A stretch of 64,000 nucleotides of DNA, from contig JADCAS010000008.1 of the NCBI GenBank assembly GCA_020401865.1, forward strand, positions 1 through 64,000. Reading direction: 5' to 3'. Positions 56,650-64,000 of this stretch are shown in pieces. The stretch's first letter is position 1, and every line of letters starts with the position of its first letter. Source of the stretch: Phenylobacterium sp. (GTDB lineage: Bacteria > Pseudomonadota > Alphaproteobacteria > Caulobacterales > Caulobacteraceae). The translations under genes were made by a program, and so were the position numbers. Below the pieces are notes generated by a model, which worked only from the letters and a program-made list of their open reading frames with translations, did not search any database and was not told the origin of the DNA.

Positions 56650-57756
56650 ATGCAGAAGATCGCCGTTGTCGCCGCCGGGGGAACCGGGGGCCACCTGTTT
56701 CCGGCCCAGGCCCTCGCCGAGGCGCTGATCGCCCGCGGCTGGCGGATCGTCCTGGCCAGCGACGAGCGGGTGGCCGCCCTGGCGGAGTCCTTTCCTGCAG
56801 AGCAGAGGATCGGCCTGTCGGCCCGCAGCTACCGCCCCGGCGACCTGATCGGCATGGCCCGCGCCGGCCTGGCCATCTTCGCCGGGGTGCTGCAGGCCCG
56901 GGCCGCCTTCCGCAAGATCCGGCCGGACGTGGTGGTCGGGTTCGGCGGCTACCCCTCGGCGCCGGGACTCCTGGCCGCCCTGACCCAGCACCGCCCGACC
57001 GTGCTGCACGAACAGAACGCGGTCATGGGCCGGGCCAACCGGCGGCTTGCCGGGCGGGTCCGCGCGGTGGCCTGCGCCTTTCCGATCCTGCAGAAGGCGC
57101 CGCCCGGCGTGGCCGAGCGCGCTGTCGTGGTCGGCAACCCCGTGCGGGCGGAGATCCGCGCCATCGCCGGGACGCCCTATTCGCCGCCTGGCGAGACGGG
57201 CCCCATCCGCCTGCTGATCACCGGCGGAAGCCAGGGCGCCCGCCTCCTGTCCGAGCTCATGCCGGCGGCCATCGCGGCCCTGCCGGAGGCGCTGCGTCTC
57301 CGGCTGGAGGTTCAGCAGCAAACCCGGCAGGAGAGCCTCGACCTCGCCCGCCGGACTTACGCCGACGCCAATGTGAAGGCCGAGATCGCACCCTTCTTCC
57401 GGGACATGGCGGGCCGGCTGAAGGCCGCCCACCTGGTGATCGGCCGCTCGGGGGCCGGATCGGTCTGCGAGTTCGCCATCGCCGGTCGCCCCGCCATACT
57501 GGTCCCTCTCGCCGTCGCCCTCGACGACGACCAGGGCCAGAACGCCCGGGTGATGGCCGAGGCCGGGGGCGCGGTGGTCGCGCGGGAGGACCAGCTGACG
57601 GTCGAGACCATGTCCGCCGCCCTCGTCAAGTTGCTGGGAAACCCCGACCGGCTGGCCCGCATGGCGGCCGGCGCCGCCAGCCTGGCCCGGCCGGACGCTG
57701 CGGAGCGCCTCGCCGACCTTGTTGAAGCGGTGGCTGCGGAGGGACGCGGGCGATGA
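56650..57756 (+). CDS. murG: UDP-GlcNAc:lipid I N-acetylglucosaminyltransferase
   Basis: 368 residues of the GT-B fold. [20 protein letters not shown] opens it, [18 protein letters not shown] and [20 protein letters not shown] follow, and [18 protein letters not shown] and [20 protein letters not shown] form the UDP-GlcNAc site. Converts lipid I to lipid II. Its stop overlaps the murC ATG. Confidence 0.97.
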   Translation: MQKIAVVAAGGTGGHLFPAQALAEALIARGWRIVLASDERVAALAESFPAEQRIGLSARSYRPGDLIGMARAGLAIFAGVLQARAAFRKIRPDVVVGFGGYPSAPGLLAALTQHRPTVLHEQNAVMGRANRRLAGRVRAVACAFPILQKAPPGVAERAVVVGNPVRAEIRAIAGTPYSPPGETGPIRLLITGGSQGARLLSELMPAAIAALPEALRLRLEVQQQTRQESLDLARRTYADANVKAEIAPFFRDMAGRLKAAHLVIGRSGAGSVCEFAIAGRPAILVPLAVALDDDQGQNARVMAEAGGAVVAREDQLTVETMSAALVKLLGNPDRLARMAAGAASLARPDAAERLADLVEAVAAEGRGR

Positions 57757-59168
57757 ACCGGCGCAGGCCCACCCCCTTCGATCTGGGGCCGGTCCACTTC
57801 GTGGGTATTGGCGGCATCGGCATGAGCGGCATCGCCGAGATCATGCTGCGGGTCGGCTATACGGTGCAGGGGTCCGACGCCCGCGCCAGCGCCAACACCG
57901 AGCGGCTGGAAAAGCTGGGGGCCCGCATCTTCATCGGGCAGGACCCGCGGAACGTCGAGGGGGCCTCCGCGGTGGTCTACTCCACGGCCATCCGGCCCGA
58001 GAATCCCGAGCTGGTGGAGGCGCGCGCCCGCCGCCTGCCCCTCGTCCGGCGGGCCGAAATGCTGGCCGAGCTGATGCGCCTGCAGTTCTCGGTGGCCGTC
58101 GGCGGCACGCACGGAAAGACGACCACCACCTCCATGATCGCCGCCCTGCTCGATGCGGGCGGCCTGGATCCGACGGTGATCAACGGGGGGATCATCAACG
58201 CCTACGGCGCCAACGCCAAGGTGGGCCAGGGCGACTGGATGGTGGTGGAGGCCGACGAGTCCGACGGCACCTTCCTCAAGCTGCGCGCCACCTGCGCCGT
58301 GGTCACCAACATCGACCCGGAACACCTGGACCACTATGGCTCCTTTGACGCCGTCCGGCGCGCCTTCCGGGAGTTCGTCGAGAGCACGCCCTTCTACGGC
58401 TTCGCCGCGGTCTGCACCGACCATCCCGAGGTCCAGGCCATGGCCGCGCGGGTCGAAAACCGGCGCCTGGTCACCTACGGTGTGAACCCCCAGGCCGAGG
58501 TCCGCGCCGAGCGGATCGAGATGGGAGCAGATGGCTCGCGCTTCGATGCCGTGATCCGGCCCCATGGCGGCCCGGCCCACCGGTGCGAGGGCCTGCACCT
58601 GCCTATGGCGGGTCACCACAATGTCCTGAACGCCCTGGCGGCCATCGCCGTGGCGCGGGAGCTGGGGGTGGGTGAGGCCGAGGTGCGCAAGGGTCTCGCC
58701 GGCTTTGGCGGCGTCCGCCGGCGGTTCACCACCACGGGCGTCGCCGGCGGCGTTCGCATCATCGACGACTACGGGCATCATCCCGTGGAGATCGCCGCCG
58801 TCCTGAAGGCGGCCCGGGCCGTCACCCCAGGCCGGGTCGTGGCGGTGGTCCAGCCGCACCGCTATTCGCGGCTGAGGGATCTCTTCCAGGACTTCTGCTC
58901 CTGCTTCAACGACGCGGACACGGTGATCGTCTCGGACGTCTACGCCGCCGGCGAGGCGCCCCTGCCGGGCGCGAGCCGGGACGACCTGGTGGAGGGCCTG
59001 AAGCGGCACGGGCACCGTCGTGTCCTGCCCCTTTCCGGTCCGGACGCCCTGGCCGCGCTGGTGAAGGCGGAGACCACGTCCGGCGACCTGGTGGTCTGCC
59101 TGGGCGCCGGGGACATCACCGCGTGGGCCTATGCCCTGCCGGGCCAGCTTGAGGCGCTCTCCAGGTGA
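57753..59168 (+). CDS. murC: UDP-MurNAc:L-alanine ligase
   Basis: 471 residues. [20 protein letters not shown] is the N-terminal nucleotide fold, [20 protein letters not shown] the ATP site, [20 protein letters not shown] and [20 protein letters not shown] the central part, and [20 protein letters not shown] the C-terminus. Adds the first amino acid to UDP-MurNAc. Overlaps murG and murB by four bases each. Confidence 0.97.
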   Translation: MNRRRPTPFDLGPVHFVGIGGIGMSGIAEIMLRVGYTVQGSDARASANTERLEKLGARIFIGQDPRNVEGASAVVYSTAIRPENPELVEARARRLPLVRRAEMLAELMRLQFSVAVGGTHGKTTTTSMIAALLDAGGLDPTVINGGIINAYGANAKVGQGDWMVVEADESDGTFLKLRATCAVVTNIDPEHLDHYGSFDAVRRAFREFVESTPFYGFAAVCTDHPEVQAMAARVENRRLVTYGVNPQAEVRAERIEMGADGSRFDAVIRPHGGPAHRCEGLHLPMAGHHNVLNALAAIAVARELGVGEAEVRKGLAGFGGVRRRFTTTGVAGGVRIIDDYGHHPVEIAAVLKAARAVTPGRVVAVVQPHRYSRLRDLFQDFCSCFNDADTVIVSDVYAAGEAPLPGASRDDLVEGLKRHGHRRVLPLSGPDALAALVKAETTSGDLVVCLGAGDITAWAYALPGQLEALSR

Positions 59169-60109
59169 ACTGGCGGGAGCGCCTTCCCGCCGTGCGCGGA
59201 CGTCTGCTTCAGGACGAGCCCCTGGCGCCCTTCACCTGGCTCCGGGTGGGCGGCCCCGCGGACGTTCTTTTCCTGCCGGCGGACGAGGCGGATCTCTCGG
59301 CCTTCTTGTCGGCCCTGGACCCGGCAGTGCCCGTCACGCCCCTGGGCGTGGGGTCCAACACCCTCGTCCGCGACGGCGGGGTGGAAGGGGTGGTGATCCG
59401 CCTGGCCGGCCGCCCCTTCGCCCGGATCGAAAGGATCGGGGAGCGGCGCATCCTGGCCGGCGCCGGCGCCCTCGACGCTCAGCTGGCCCGGGAGGCCGCC
59501 GCTGCGGGGCTGGCGGGCCTTGAGTTCTACCGGGGTGTGCCGGGCTCGGTGGGCGGGGCCCTGGTCATGAACGCAGGCTGCTACGGCGCGGAGACGGCGG
59601 ATGTTCTGGTCGAGGCCCGGGCGGTCTGCCGCGACGGACGGATCCTCACCATCCCGGCGTCTGAGATGGGCTTCAGCTACCGCCGCTGCGGCCGGGCCGC
59701 CGACGGCGACCTGATCTTCACGGCGGGCCTGTTCGAGGGTCGGCCCGACGACCCGGCGGCCATCACCGCCCGGATGGATGAAATCACCGCCCGGCGCGAG
59801 GCCAGCCAGCCGATCCGCGAGAAGACCGGCGGCTCCACCTTCAAGAACCCCGAGGGTCACTCCGCCTGGCGACTCGTGGACGAGGCCGGCTGGCGCGGGC
59901 GGTCTTTCGGCGGGGCCATGTTCTCGCCCCAGCACGCCAACTTCCTGATCAATACCGGCGAGGCGACGGCGGCGGACCTGGAGGGGTTGGGCGAGAAGGT
60001 GAGGGCGGAGGTCGAGGCCCGGACAGGAATTCGCCTCGACTGGGAGATCCGCCGGATCGGTCGCTCGGGTCCCGTCGTTCGAAAGGAATTCACTCATGTC
60101 GGACCCTGA
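59165..60109 (+). CDS. murB: UDP-N-acetylenolpyruvoylglucosamine reductase
   Basis: 314 residues starting at GTG 59165. FAD motifs [20 protein letters not shown] and [20 protein letters not shown], the SYRRC segment, and the C-terminal [20 protein letters not shown] with [19 protein letters not shown]. Reduces enolpyruvyl-UDP-GlcNAc to UDP-MurNAc. It lies in the middle of its pathway operon and overlaps ddl by 14 bp. Confidence 0.97.
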   Translation: MNWRERLPAVRGRLLQDEPLAPFTWLRVGGPADVLFLPADEADLSAFLSALDPAVPVTPLGVGSNTLVRDGGVEGVVIRLAGRPFARIERIGERRILAGAGALDAQLAREAAAAGLAGLEFYRGVPGSVGGALVMNAGCYGAETADVLVEARAVCRDGRILTIPASEMGFSYRRCGRAADGDLIFTAGLFEGRPDDPAAITARMDEITARREASQPIREKTGGSTFKNPEGHSAWRLVDEAGWRGRSFGGAMFSPQHANFLINTGEATAADLEGLGEKVRAEVEARTGIRLDWEIRRIGRSGPVVRKEFTHVGP

Positions 60110-61055
60110 CAGCCGCCCCCTGGCCGGGCGCCATGTCGCCGTCCTGCTGGGCGGCCTGTCAACGGAACGGGAGGTGAGCCTGGTCTCCGGCGCCGCCTGT
60201 GCTGACGCCCTGGAGCGGCTGGGCGCGCAGGTCAGCCGCGTCGACGCCGGCCGCGACCTGGCGCAGGTTCTCTCCCGGCTGAAGCCCGACGTCTGCTTCA
60301 ACGCCCTGCATGGCGTCTGGGGCGAGGACGGCTGCGTCCAGGGCGTGCTGGAGACCTTGGGCCTGCCCTACACCCATTCCGGCGTCCTGGCCTCGGCTCT
60401 CGCCATGGACAAGACCCGGGCCAAGGCCGTGCTGGCGGCGGCCGGCGTCACCGTGCCCGGAGGCGGTCTGTATGACCGGCATGAAGCCGCCGCAGGCCAT
60501 GTCCTGCCGCTGCCCTACGTGATCAAGCCCAACGCCGAGGGCTCCTCGGTCGGCGTCTTCATCGTCGAGGCCGGCGCCAATTCGCCCCCTGAAGCGATTG
60601 CCTCCGAGGCGTGGTCGCTGGGCGACCAGGTCCTGGTCGAACCCTACATCCCCGGCCTGGAGCTCGCTGTCGGGGTGATGGACGGCCGCGCCATGATGGT
60701 CACCGAGATCGTCCCGGCGACCGGGTTCTACGACTACGCGGCCAAGTACGCGGAGGGCGGATCGCTTCATATTCTGCCGGCCCGGATTCCCGCTGAGGCG
60801 ACCGAGCGCGCCTTGCGGATGGCCGAGGCTGCGCACGCCGCCCTGGGGTGTGCGGGCGTGACCCGTTCCGATCTTCGTTATGACGACGTTAACGACATTC
60901 TGGTTCTCCTTGAGGTGAACACGCAGCCCGGTATGACGCCGACCTCACTCGTCCCCGAGCAGGCCGCCGCGATGGGTGTGATGTTCGACCAACTGGTGCT
61001 CTGGATGACGGAGGACGCCCATGCCCGCGGCCATGCGGGGAGGATCGTCGGCTAG
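60096..61055 (+). CDS. ddl: D-alanine--D-alanine ligase
   Basis: 319 residues, ATP-grasp. [80 protein letters not shown], and [20 protein letters not shown]. Makes the D-Ala-D-Ala dipeptide for MurF. Starts inside murB (14 bp overlap) and ends inside ftsQ (35 bp overlap). Confidence 0.97.
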   Translation: MSDPDSRPLAGRHVAVLLGGLSTEREVSLVSGAACADALERLGAQVSRVDAGRDLAQVLSRLKPDVCFNALHGVWGEDGCVQGVLETLGLPYTHSGVLASALAMDKTRAKAVLAAAGVTVPGGGLYDRHEAAAGHVLPLPYVIKPNAEGSSVGVFIVEAGANSPPEAIASEAWSLGDQVLVEPYIPGLELAVGVMDGRAMMVTEIVPATGFYDYAAKYAEGGSLHILPARIPAEATERALRMAEAAHAALGCAGVTRSDLRYDDVNDILVLLEVNTQPGMTPTSLVPEQAAAMGVMFDQLVLWMTEDAHARGHAGRIVG

Positions 61056-61908
61056 GCCGACCGGACAGGGCGCGGCGCAGGCCGCAGCCCGGACCCGGGC
61101 GGCTGCGCCGGAAGGCGGGCTTTCCGCCCCGGCCATCCTCCTGGCGGCGCTCGGCGTGCTCCTGGCGGCCCTCGTGGTCATCCTCGCAACAGGCGAGCGG
61201 GGCGCCCGCCTGGCCGCCACAATCAGCGCCGACGTCAATTCCCGCCTCGCCGCCGCCGGCTTCCGCCTTGCGGCGGTCAGGGTGAAGGGCGCCTCGCCCC
61301 TGGCCACCGCCGACATCCTCAGGGCCGCCGGCCTCTACAAGGACCAGCCGCTGGCGGGCCTGGACCTTGACGATGTCCGCCGGCGGATCGAGTCGGTCGG
61401 CTGGGTGGACGACGTGCGGGTGGTGCGGCTGTTGCCGGACACCCTGTTGATCCAGGTCGTGGAGCGGCGTCAGCTCGCCGTCTGGCAGGTGGATGGCCGC
61501 CGGCAGGTCATCGACGTCCGCGGCGCGCCCATTCCCGAGGCCGACCCGGCCAGCTTTTCCCGGCTGCCTCTTGTGGTGGGACCCGGCGCCAATGTGGGCG
61601 CAGCAGACCTCCTGCTCGAACTGAGCCGCCGTCCGGCGGTCATGTCCCAGGTCGAGGCCTTGGTCCGTGTGGACCAGCGCCGCTGGGACCTCAGGCTCAG
61701 GTCCGGCGGCGTCATTCAGCTTCCCGCCGAAGGCGAGGCCGCCGCCCTGCGCCGGCTGGACGAACTCGACCGCGCCTCCGGTCTGATGAGGATAGGTTTC
61801 GACCGTCTGGACCTTCGGGTTCCGGAGGTGGTGGCGGTGCGGCCGCGGTCGGGAGTTACGAGCCCGGCTGCGGAGCCCGAGGCTCCGGAGGCGGCGGCAA
61901 GGGGATGA
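61021..61908 (+). CDS. ftsQ: Cell division protein FtsQ
   Basis: 295 residues: a basic Ala/Arg-rich cytoplasmic tail, one membrane helix ([17 protein letters not shown]), then a POTRA domain ([40 protein letters not shown]) and the FtsQ C-terminal domain ([20 protein letters not shown]). Central scaffold of the divisome. The start at 61021 lies within ddl; a later ATG at 61033 is possible. Confidence 0.95.
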   Translation: MPAAMRGGSSARPTGQGAAQAAARTRAAAPEGGLSAPAILLAALGVLLAALVVILATGERGARLAATISADVNSRLAAAGFRLAAVRVKGASPLATADILRAAGLYKDQPLAGLDLDDVRRRIESVGWVDDVRVVRLLPDTLLIQVVERRQLAVWQVDGRRQVIDVRGAPIPEADPASFSRLPLVVGPGANVGAADLLLELSRRPAVMSQVEALVRVDQRRWDLRLRSGGVIQLPAEGEAAALRRLDELDRASGLMRIGFDRLDLRVPEVVAVRPRSGVTSPAAEPEAPEAAARG

Positions 61909-61921
61909 TTGGGGGTGTCTG

Positions 61922-63247
61922 GTGACCATGCTTGAAGCGAGTCGGGAGTCCCGGGACGGATTGAAGGTGGCGCTGGGCCGACCCCAGGTGACCGCCGCAG
62001 TCGACCTGGGCGCCAGCAAGGTCGCCTGCTTCATCATGAAACCGGACGGCGTGAGGCGGGTGGACCGAACCCTCACCGCTTCCGGAGTGGCCCATGTCCA
62101 GTCCCGGGGCGTACGCAACGGCGCCATCATCAATATCGACGAGGCCTCCGAGGCGGTGGCGCAGGCGGTGGAGCGCGCCGAGAGCATGGCCGAGGTCCGG
62201 GTGCAGGGGGTGACCGTCACCACCGCGGGCGGACAGCTGGCGGGCCGGCGTGTCGCCGGCAGGGTTTCCCTCGGCGCCCGACCGATTTCCGACGAGGATC
62301 TCGCCCGGGCGATCCGTTCGGCCATGGCCCAGCTCAAGCTGCAGGACCGCAAGGCCATCCACATTCTGCCCGTGTCCTGGTCCGTCGACGCCCAGGCGGG
62401 CATCCGCGATCCGCGCCAGATGTTCGGCCGCGCCCTCGGGGTGGAGCTCCTGGTGGTGACCATCGCCGAGGCCGCCTACCGGGTCCTGGCGACCTGCGTC
62501 GAGCGGGCCCACCTGACCTTCGAGGGCGTCGCCGCAGCGCCCTTCGTCTCAGCCCTCGCCGCCCTTGAGGAAGACGAGATGGATCTGGGCGCGGTCTGCA
62601 TCGACATGGGGGGCGGATCCACCTCCGCAGCCGTCTTTGCGGGCGGCAGCCTGGTGCACGTGGAGACTGTCCCGGTGGGCGGGCAGCACGTGACCTCCGA
62701 CATCGCTCGGGGCCTTTCCACCTCCTGGGCCGGCGCCGAGCGCATCAAGAGCCTTCACGGCTCGGCCATCGCCTCGGCCAACGAGGACAAGGAAATGATC
62801 GAGGCGCCGCCCCGCGGGGACGATCCCGGCGCCGGGCCGGTCATCGCGCCCCGGTCCCTTCTGAAGGGCATCATCGCCCCCCGCGTCGAGGAGACCCTGG
62901 AGCTGCTCCGCGATCGTTTGAAGGCGTCGGGCGTTCCCGTCGAGCCGGGCGCCGGCCTGATCCTGACCGGCGGCGCCAGCCAGCTGGCCGGGGTTCGCGA
63001 GGTGGCCCTGCGGGTCTTCGACCGGCCGGTTCGCCTTGGTCGCCCACGCCGGGTCCCGCACCTGGCGGACGCGGCCTCCGGACCGGCCTTCTGCGCCGCC
63101 GCCGGGGTTCTGCAGCGGGCCGCCTTCGGTCCCCGGGAGGCGGTTCCGGCCCGAGCCCTGGTCAATTTCGGCGTTCGCCGGGAGCCCTTGGACGCCCGGA
63201 CGAATCCCGTGATCCGCGCGGCGGTCTGGCTTCGCGACAATCTCTGA
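61922..63247 (+). CDS. ftsA: Cell division protein FtsA
   Basis: 441 residues, an actin-like ATPase tethering FtsZ to the membrane. AAVDLGASKVACFIMKPDGV (phosphate 1), LGAVCIDMGGGSTSAAVFAG (phosphate 2), LILTGGASQLAGVREVALRV (adenosine motif), and a C-terminal amphipathic end VIRAAVWLRDNL. The start is GTG 61922; an ATG two codons later is the alternative. About 200 bp separate it from ftsZ. Confidence 0.96.
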   Translation: MTMLEASRESRDGLKVALGRPQVTAAVDLGASKVACFIMKPDGVRRVDRTLTASGVAHVQSRGVRNGAIINIDEASEAVAQAVERAESMAEVRVQGVTVTTAGGQLAGRRVAGRVSLGARPISDEDLARAIRSAMAQLKLQDRKAIHILPVSWSVDAQAGIRDPRQMFGRALGVELLVVTIAEAAYRVLATCVERAHLTFEGVAAAPFVSALAALEEDEMDLGAVCIDMGGGSTSAAVFAGGSLVHVETVPVGGQHVTSDIARGLSTSWAGAERIKSLHGSAIASANEDKEMIEAPPRGDDPGAGPVIAPRSLLKGIIAPRVEETLELLRDRLKASGVPVEPGAGLILTGGASQLAGVREVALRVFDRPVRLGRPRRVPHLADAASGPAFCAAAGVLQRAAFGPREAVPARALVNFGVRREPLDARTNPVIRAAVWLRDNL

Positions 63248-63331
63248 GCCTCCGACTCTCCCCTGTGCGTCGTCAAACCGTCGATTTTGTGCACAGGAAA
63301 GCACGTCCTAGCCTCGACGAGCCTCCGACTC
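63246..63331. promoter_or_regulatory. Direct repeat with GANTC sites in the ftsA-ftsZ gap
   Basis: The 13-mer GAGCCTCCGACTC occurs at 63246-63258 and again at 63319-63331. Each copy ends in GACTC, a CcrM methylation target (GANTC). The first overlaps the ftsA stop. Between them is TTGTGCACA (63287-63295), a loose DnaA-box resemblance. Confidence 0.5.
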
Positions 63332-63342
63332 GGGCTAAGCCA

Positions 63343-63357
63343 TTAACCCCGAATTAA
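63343..63357. promoter_or_regulatory. CtrA box upstream of ftsZ
   Basis: A perfect TTAA-CCCCGAA-TTAA, matching the CtrA consensus TTAA-N7-TTAA, 97 bp before the ftsZ start. A half site TTAACC follows at 63374-63379. In Caulobacter crescentus CtrA represses ftsZ in swarmer cells, so the same control is likely here. Confidence 0.8.
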
Positions 63358-63453
63358 GGGCGTCAGGGGCACCATTAACCCTGTCGTCGGACCGGTTCGT
63401 CTGGGTTTGCCAGCGTGAATCCGGTCAACCTGACGGAGCACGCGAGGGGTCTC

Positions 63454-64000
63454 ATGGCAATTGCACTTTCCGCGCCGCGGGCAACCGAACTCAAGCCGCG
63501 CATCGTTGTCTTCGGCGTGGGTGGCGCCGGCGGGAACGCCGTCAACAACATGATCGACGCCGGCCTTGAAGGCGTCGAGTTCGTGGTCGCCAATACAGAC
63601 GCCCAGCAACTGGCCTTCGCCAAGACGGATCGCCGCATCCAGCTCGGAGTGACCGTCACCCAGGGCCTGGGCGCCGGCGCCCACCCCGAGGTCGGCATGA
63701 GCGCCGCCGAAGAGTCCATCCCCGAGATCGGCGAGCACCTCGACGGCGCCCACATGGTCTTCATCACCGCCGGCATGGGCGGCGGCACCGGCACCGGCGC
63801 CGCGCCGATCATCGCCAAGGCGGCCCGGGAGCGCGGCATCCTGACGGTGGGCGTGGTGACCAAGCCCTTCCACTTCGAGGGCCGGCACCGGATGCGTCTG
63901 GCGGACAGCGGCATTTCCGAGCTGCAGCGCTATGTCGACACCCTGATCGTTATCCCGAACCAGAACCTCTTCCGGGTCGCCAACGAACGGACGACCTTCG
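63454..64000 (+). CDS. ftsZ: Cell division protein FtsZ (5' part, cut by window end)
   Basis: The first 182 residues of the tubulin-like GTPase that forms the division ring. [20 protein letters not shown] (nucleotide motif), [20 protein letters not shown], the signature [18 protein letters not shown] (GGGTGTG at residues 109-115), [11 protein letters not shown], and [15 protein letters not shown] at the window edge. The ATG at 63454 ([16 protein letters not shown]) lies downstream of a CtrA box and GANTC sites. The frame has no stop before 64000. Confidence 0.97.
   Translation, partial: MAIALSAPRATELKPRIVVFGVGGAGGNAVNNMIDAGLEGVEFVVANTDAQQLAFAKTDRRIQLGVTVTQGLGAGAHPEVGMSAAEESIPEIGEHLDGAHMVFITAGMGGGTGTGAAPIIAKAARERGILTVGVVTKPFHFEGRHRMRLADSGISELQRYVDTLIVIPNQNLFRVANERTTF

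Noticed and set aside
63262..63297. Hairpin CCTGTGC/GCACAGG after ftsA as a terminator
   Set aside because: Only seven base pairs with a 22-base loop and no T run; it may equally be part of the ftsZ regulatory region.

Overview
The window is GC-rich chromosomal DNA from an alphaproteobacterium of the order Caulobacterales, most like Phenylobacterium or Caulobacter. Four things point there: an uninterrupted mraZ-to-ftsZ division and cell-wall cluster, a dnaG-rpoD pair, a TTAA-N7-TTAA (CtrA-type) box and GANTC sites before ftsZ, and an RpoD with a long acidic insert. The genus is an inference. No rRNA operon, CRISPR array or complete transposon is visible. Layout: 0.35-10.5 kb is housekeeping (carB, a cold-shock gene, carA on the minus strand; a HAD phosphatase, dnaG and rpoD on the plus strand). 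10.7-30.2 kb is mixed metabolic and envelope genes: a 2OG-Fe(II) oxygenase-like protein, a frame-broken flagellar-like gene, a TraB/GumN protein, a serine hydrolase, a crotonase, a SIMPL protein, tRNA(CAU), a P-loop kinase plus 2H phosphoesterase pair, P450-rubredoxin-DUF1272, free-methionine sulfoxide reductase, thiolase and SDR, a TonB-dependent receptor, a sorbosone-dehydrogenase-like lipoprotein and HU. A GC-rich element of about 110 bp with several hairpins recurs between genes in the first 22 kb only. 30.5-36.9 kb is an accessory island holding a WYL-regulated operon, IS5 and IS3 remnants, a permease fragment, a compact class II aminoacyl-tRNA-synthetase-like protein, two acetyltransferases and a HigBA-type toxin-antitoxin pair. 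37-45.8 kb returns to core metabolism (dusA, retropepsin-like protease, DUF1289, two acyl-CoA dehydrogenases, gamma carbonic anhydrase, EamA transporter, amidase, GNAT), interrupted by an AT-rich insert. From 45.8 kb come rnpB and the dcw cluster mraZ-rsmH-ftsL-ftsI-murE-murF-mraY-murD-ftsW-murG-murC-murB-ddl-ftsQ-ftsA-ftsZ (ftsZ cut by the window end). The dcw genes mostly overlap or lie within about 15 bp of each other, with a 64-bp gap before murG and about 200 bp before ftsZ. They make the lipid II precursor (MurB-F, Ddl, MraY, MurG) and the division machine that uses it (FtsL, FtsI, FtsW, FtsQ, FtsA, FtsZ). The most unusual structural signal is that three separate accessory or AT-rich inserts (19.25-20.2, 30.58-36.9 and 41.3-42.9 kb) are each bracketed by imperfect direct repeats of about 100-150 bp. 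Each repeat is the 3' part of a neighbouring chromosomal gene. This looks like repeated single-crossover capture of foreign DNA using short gene-end homologies. A second notable point is that DnaG has lost all four zinc ligands of its N-terminal domain.
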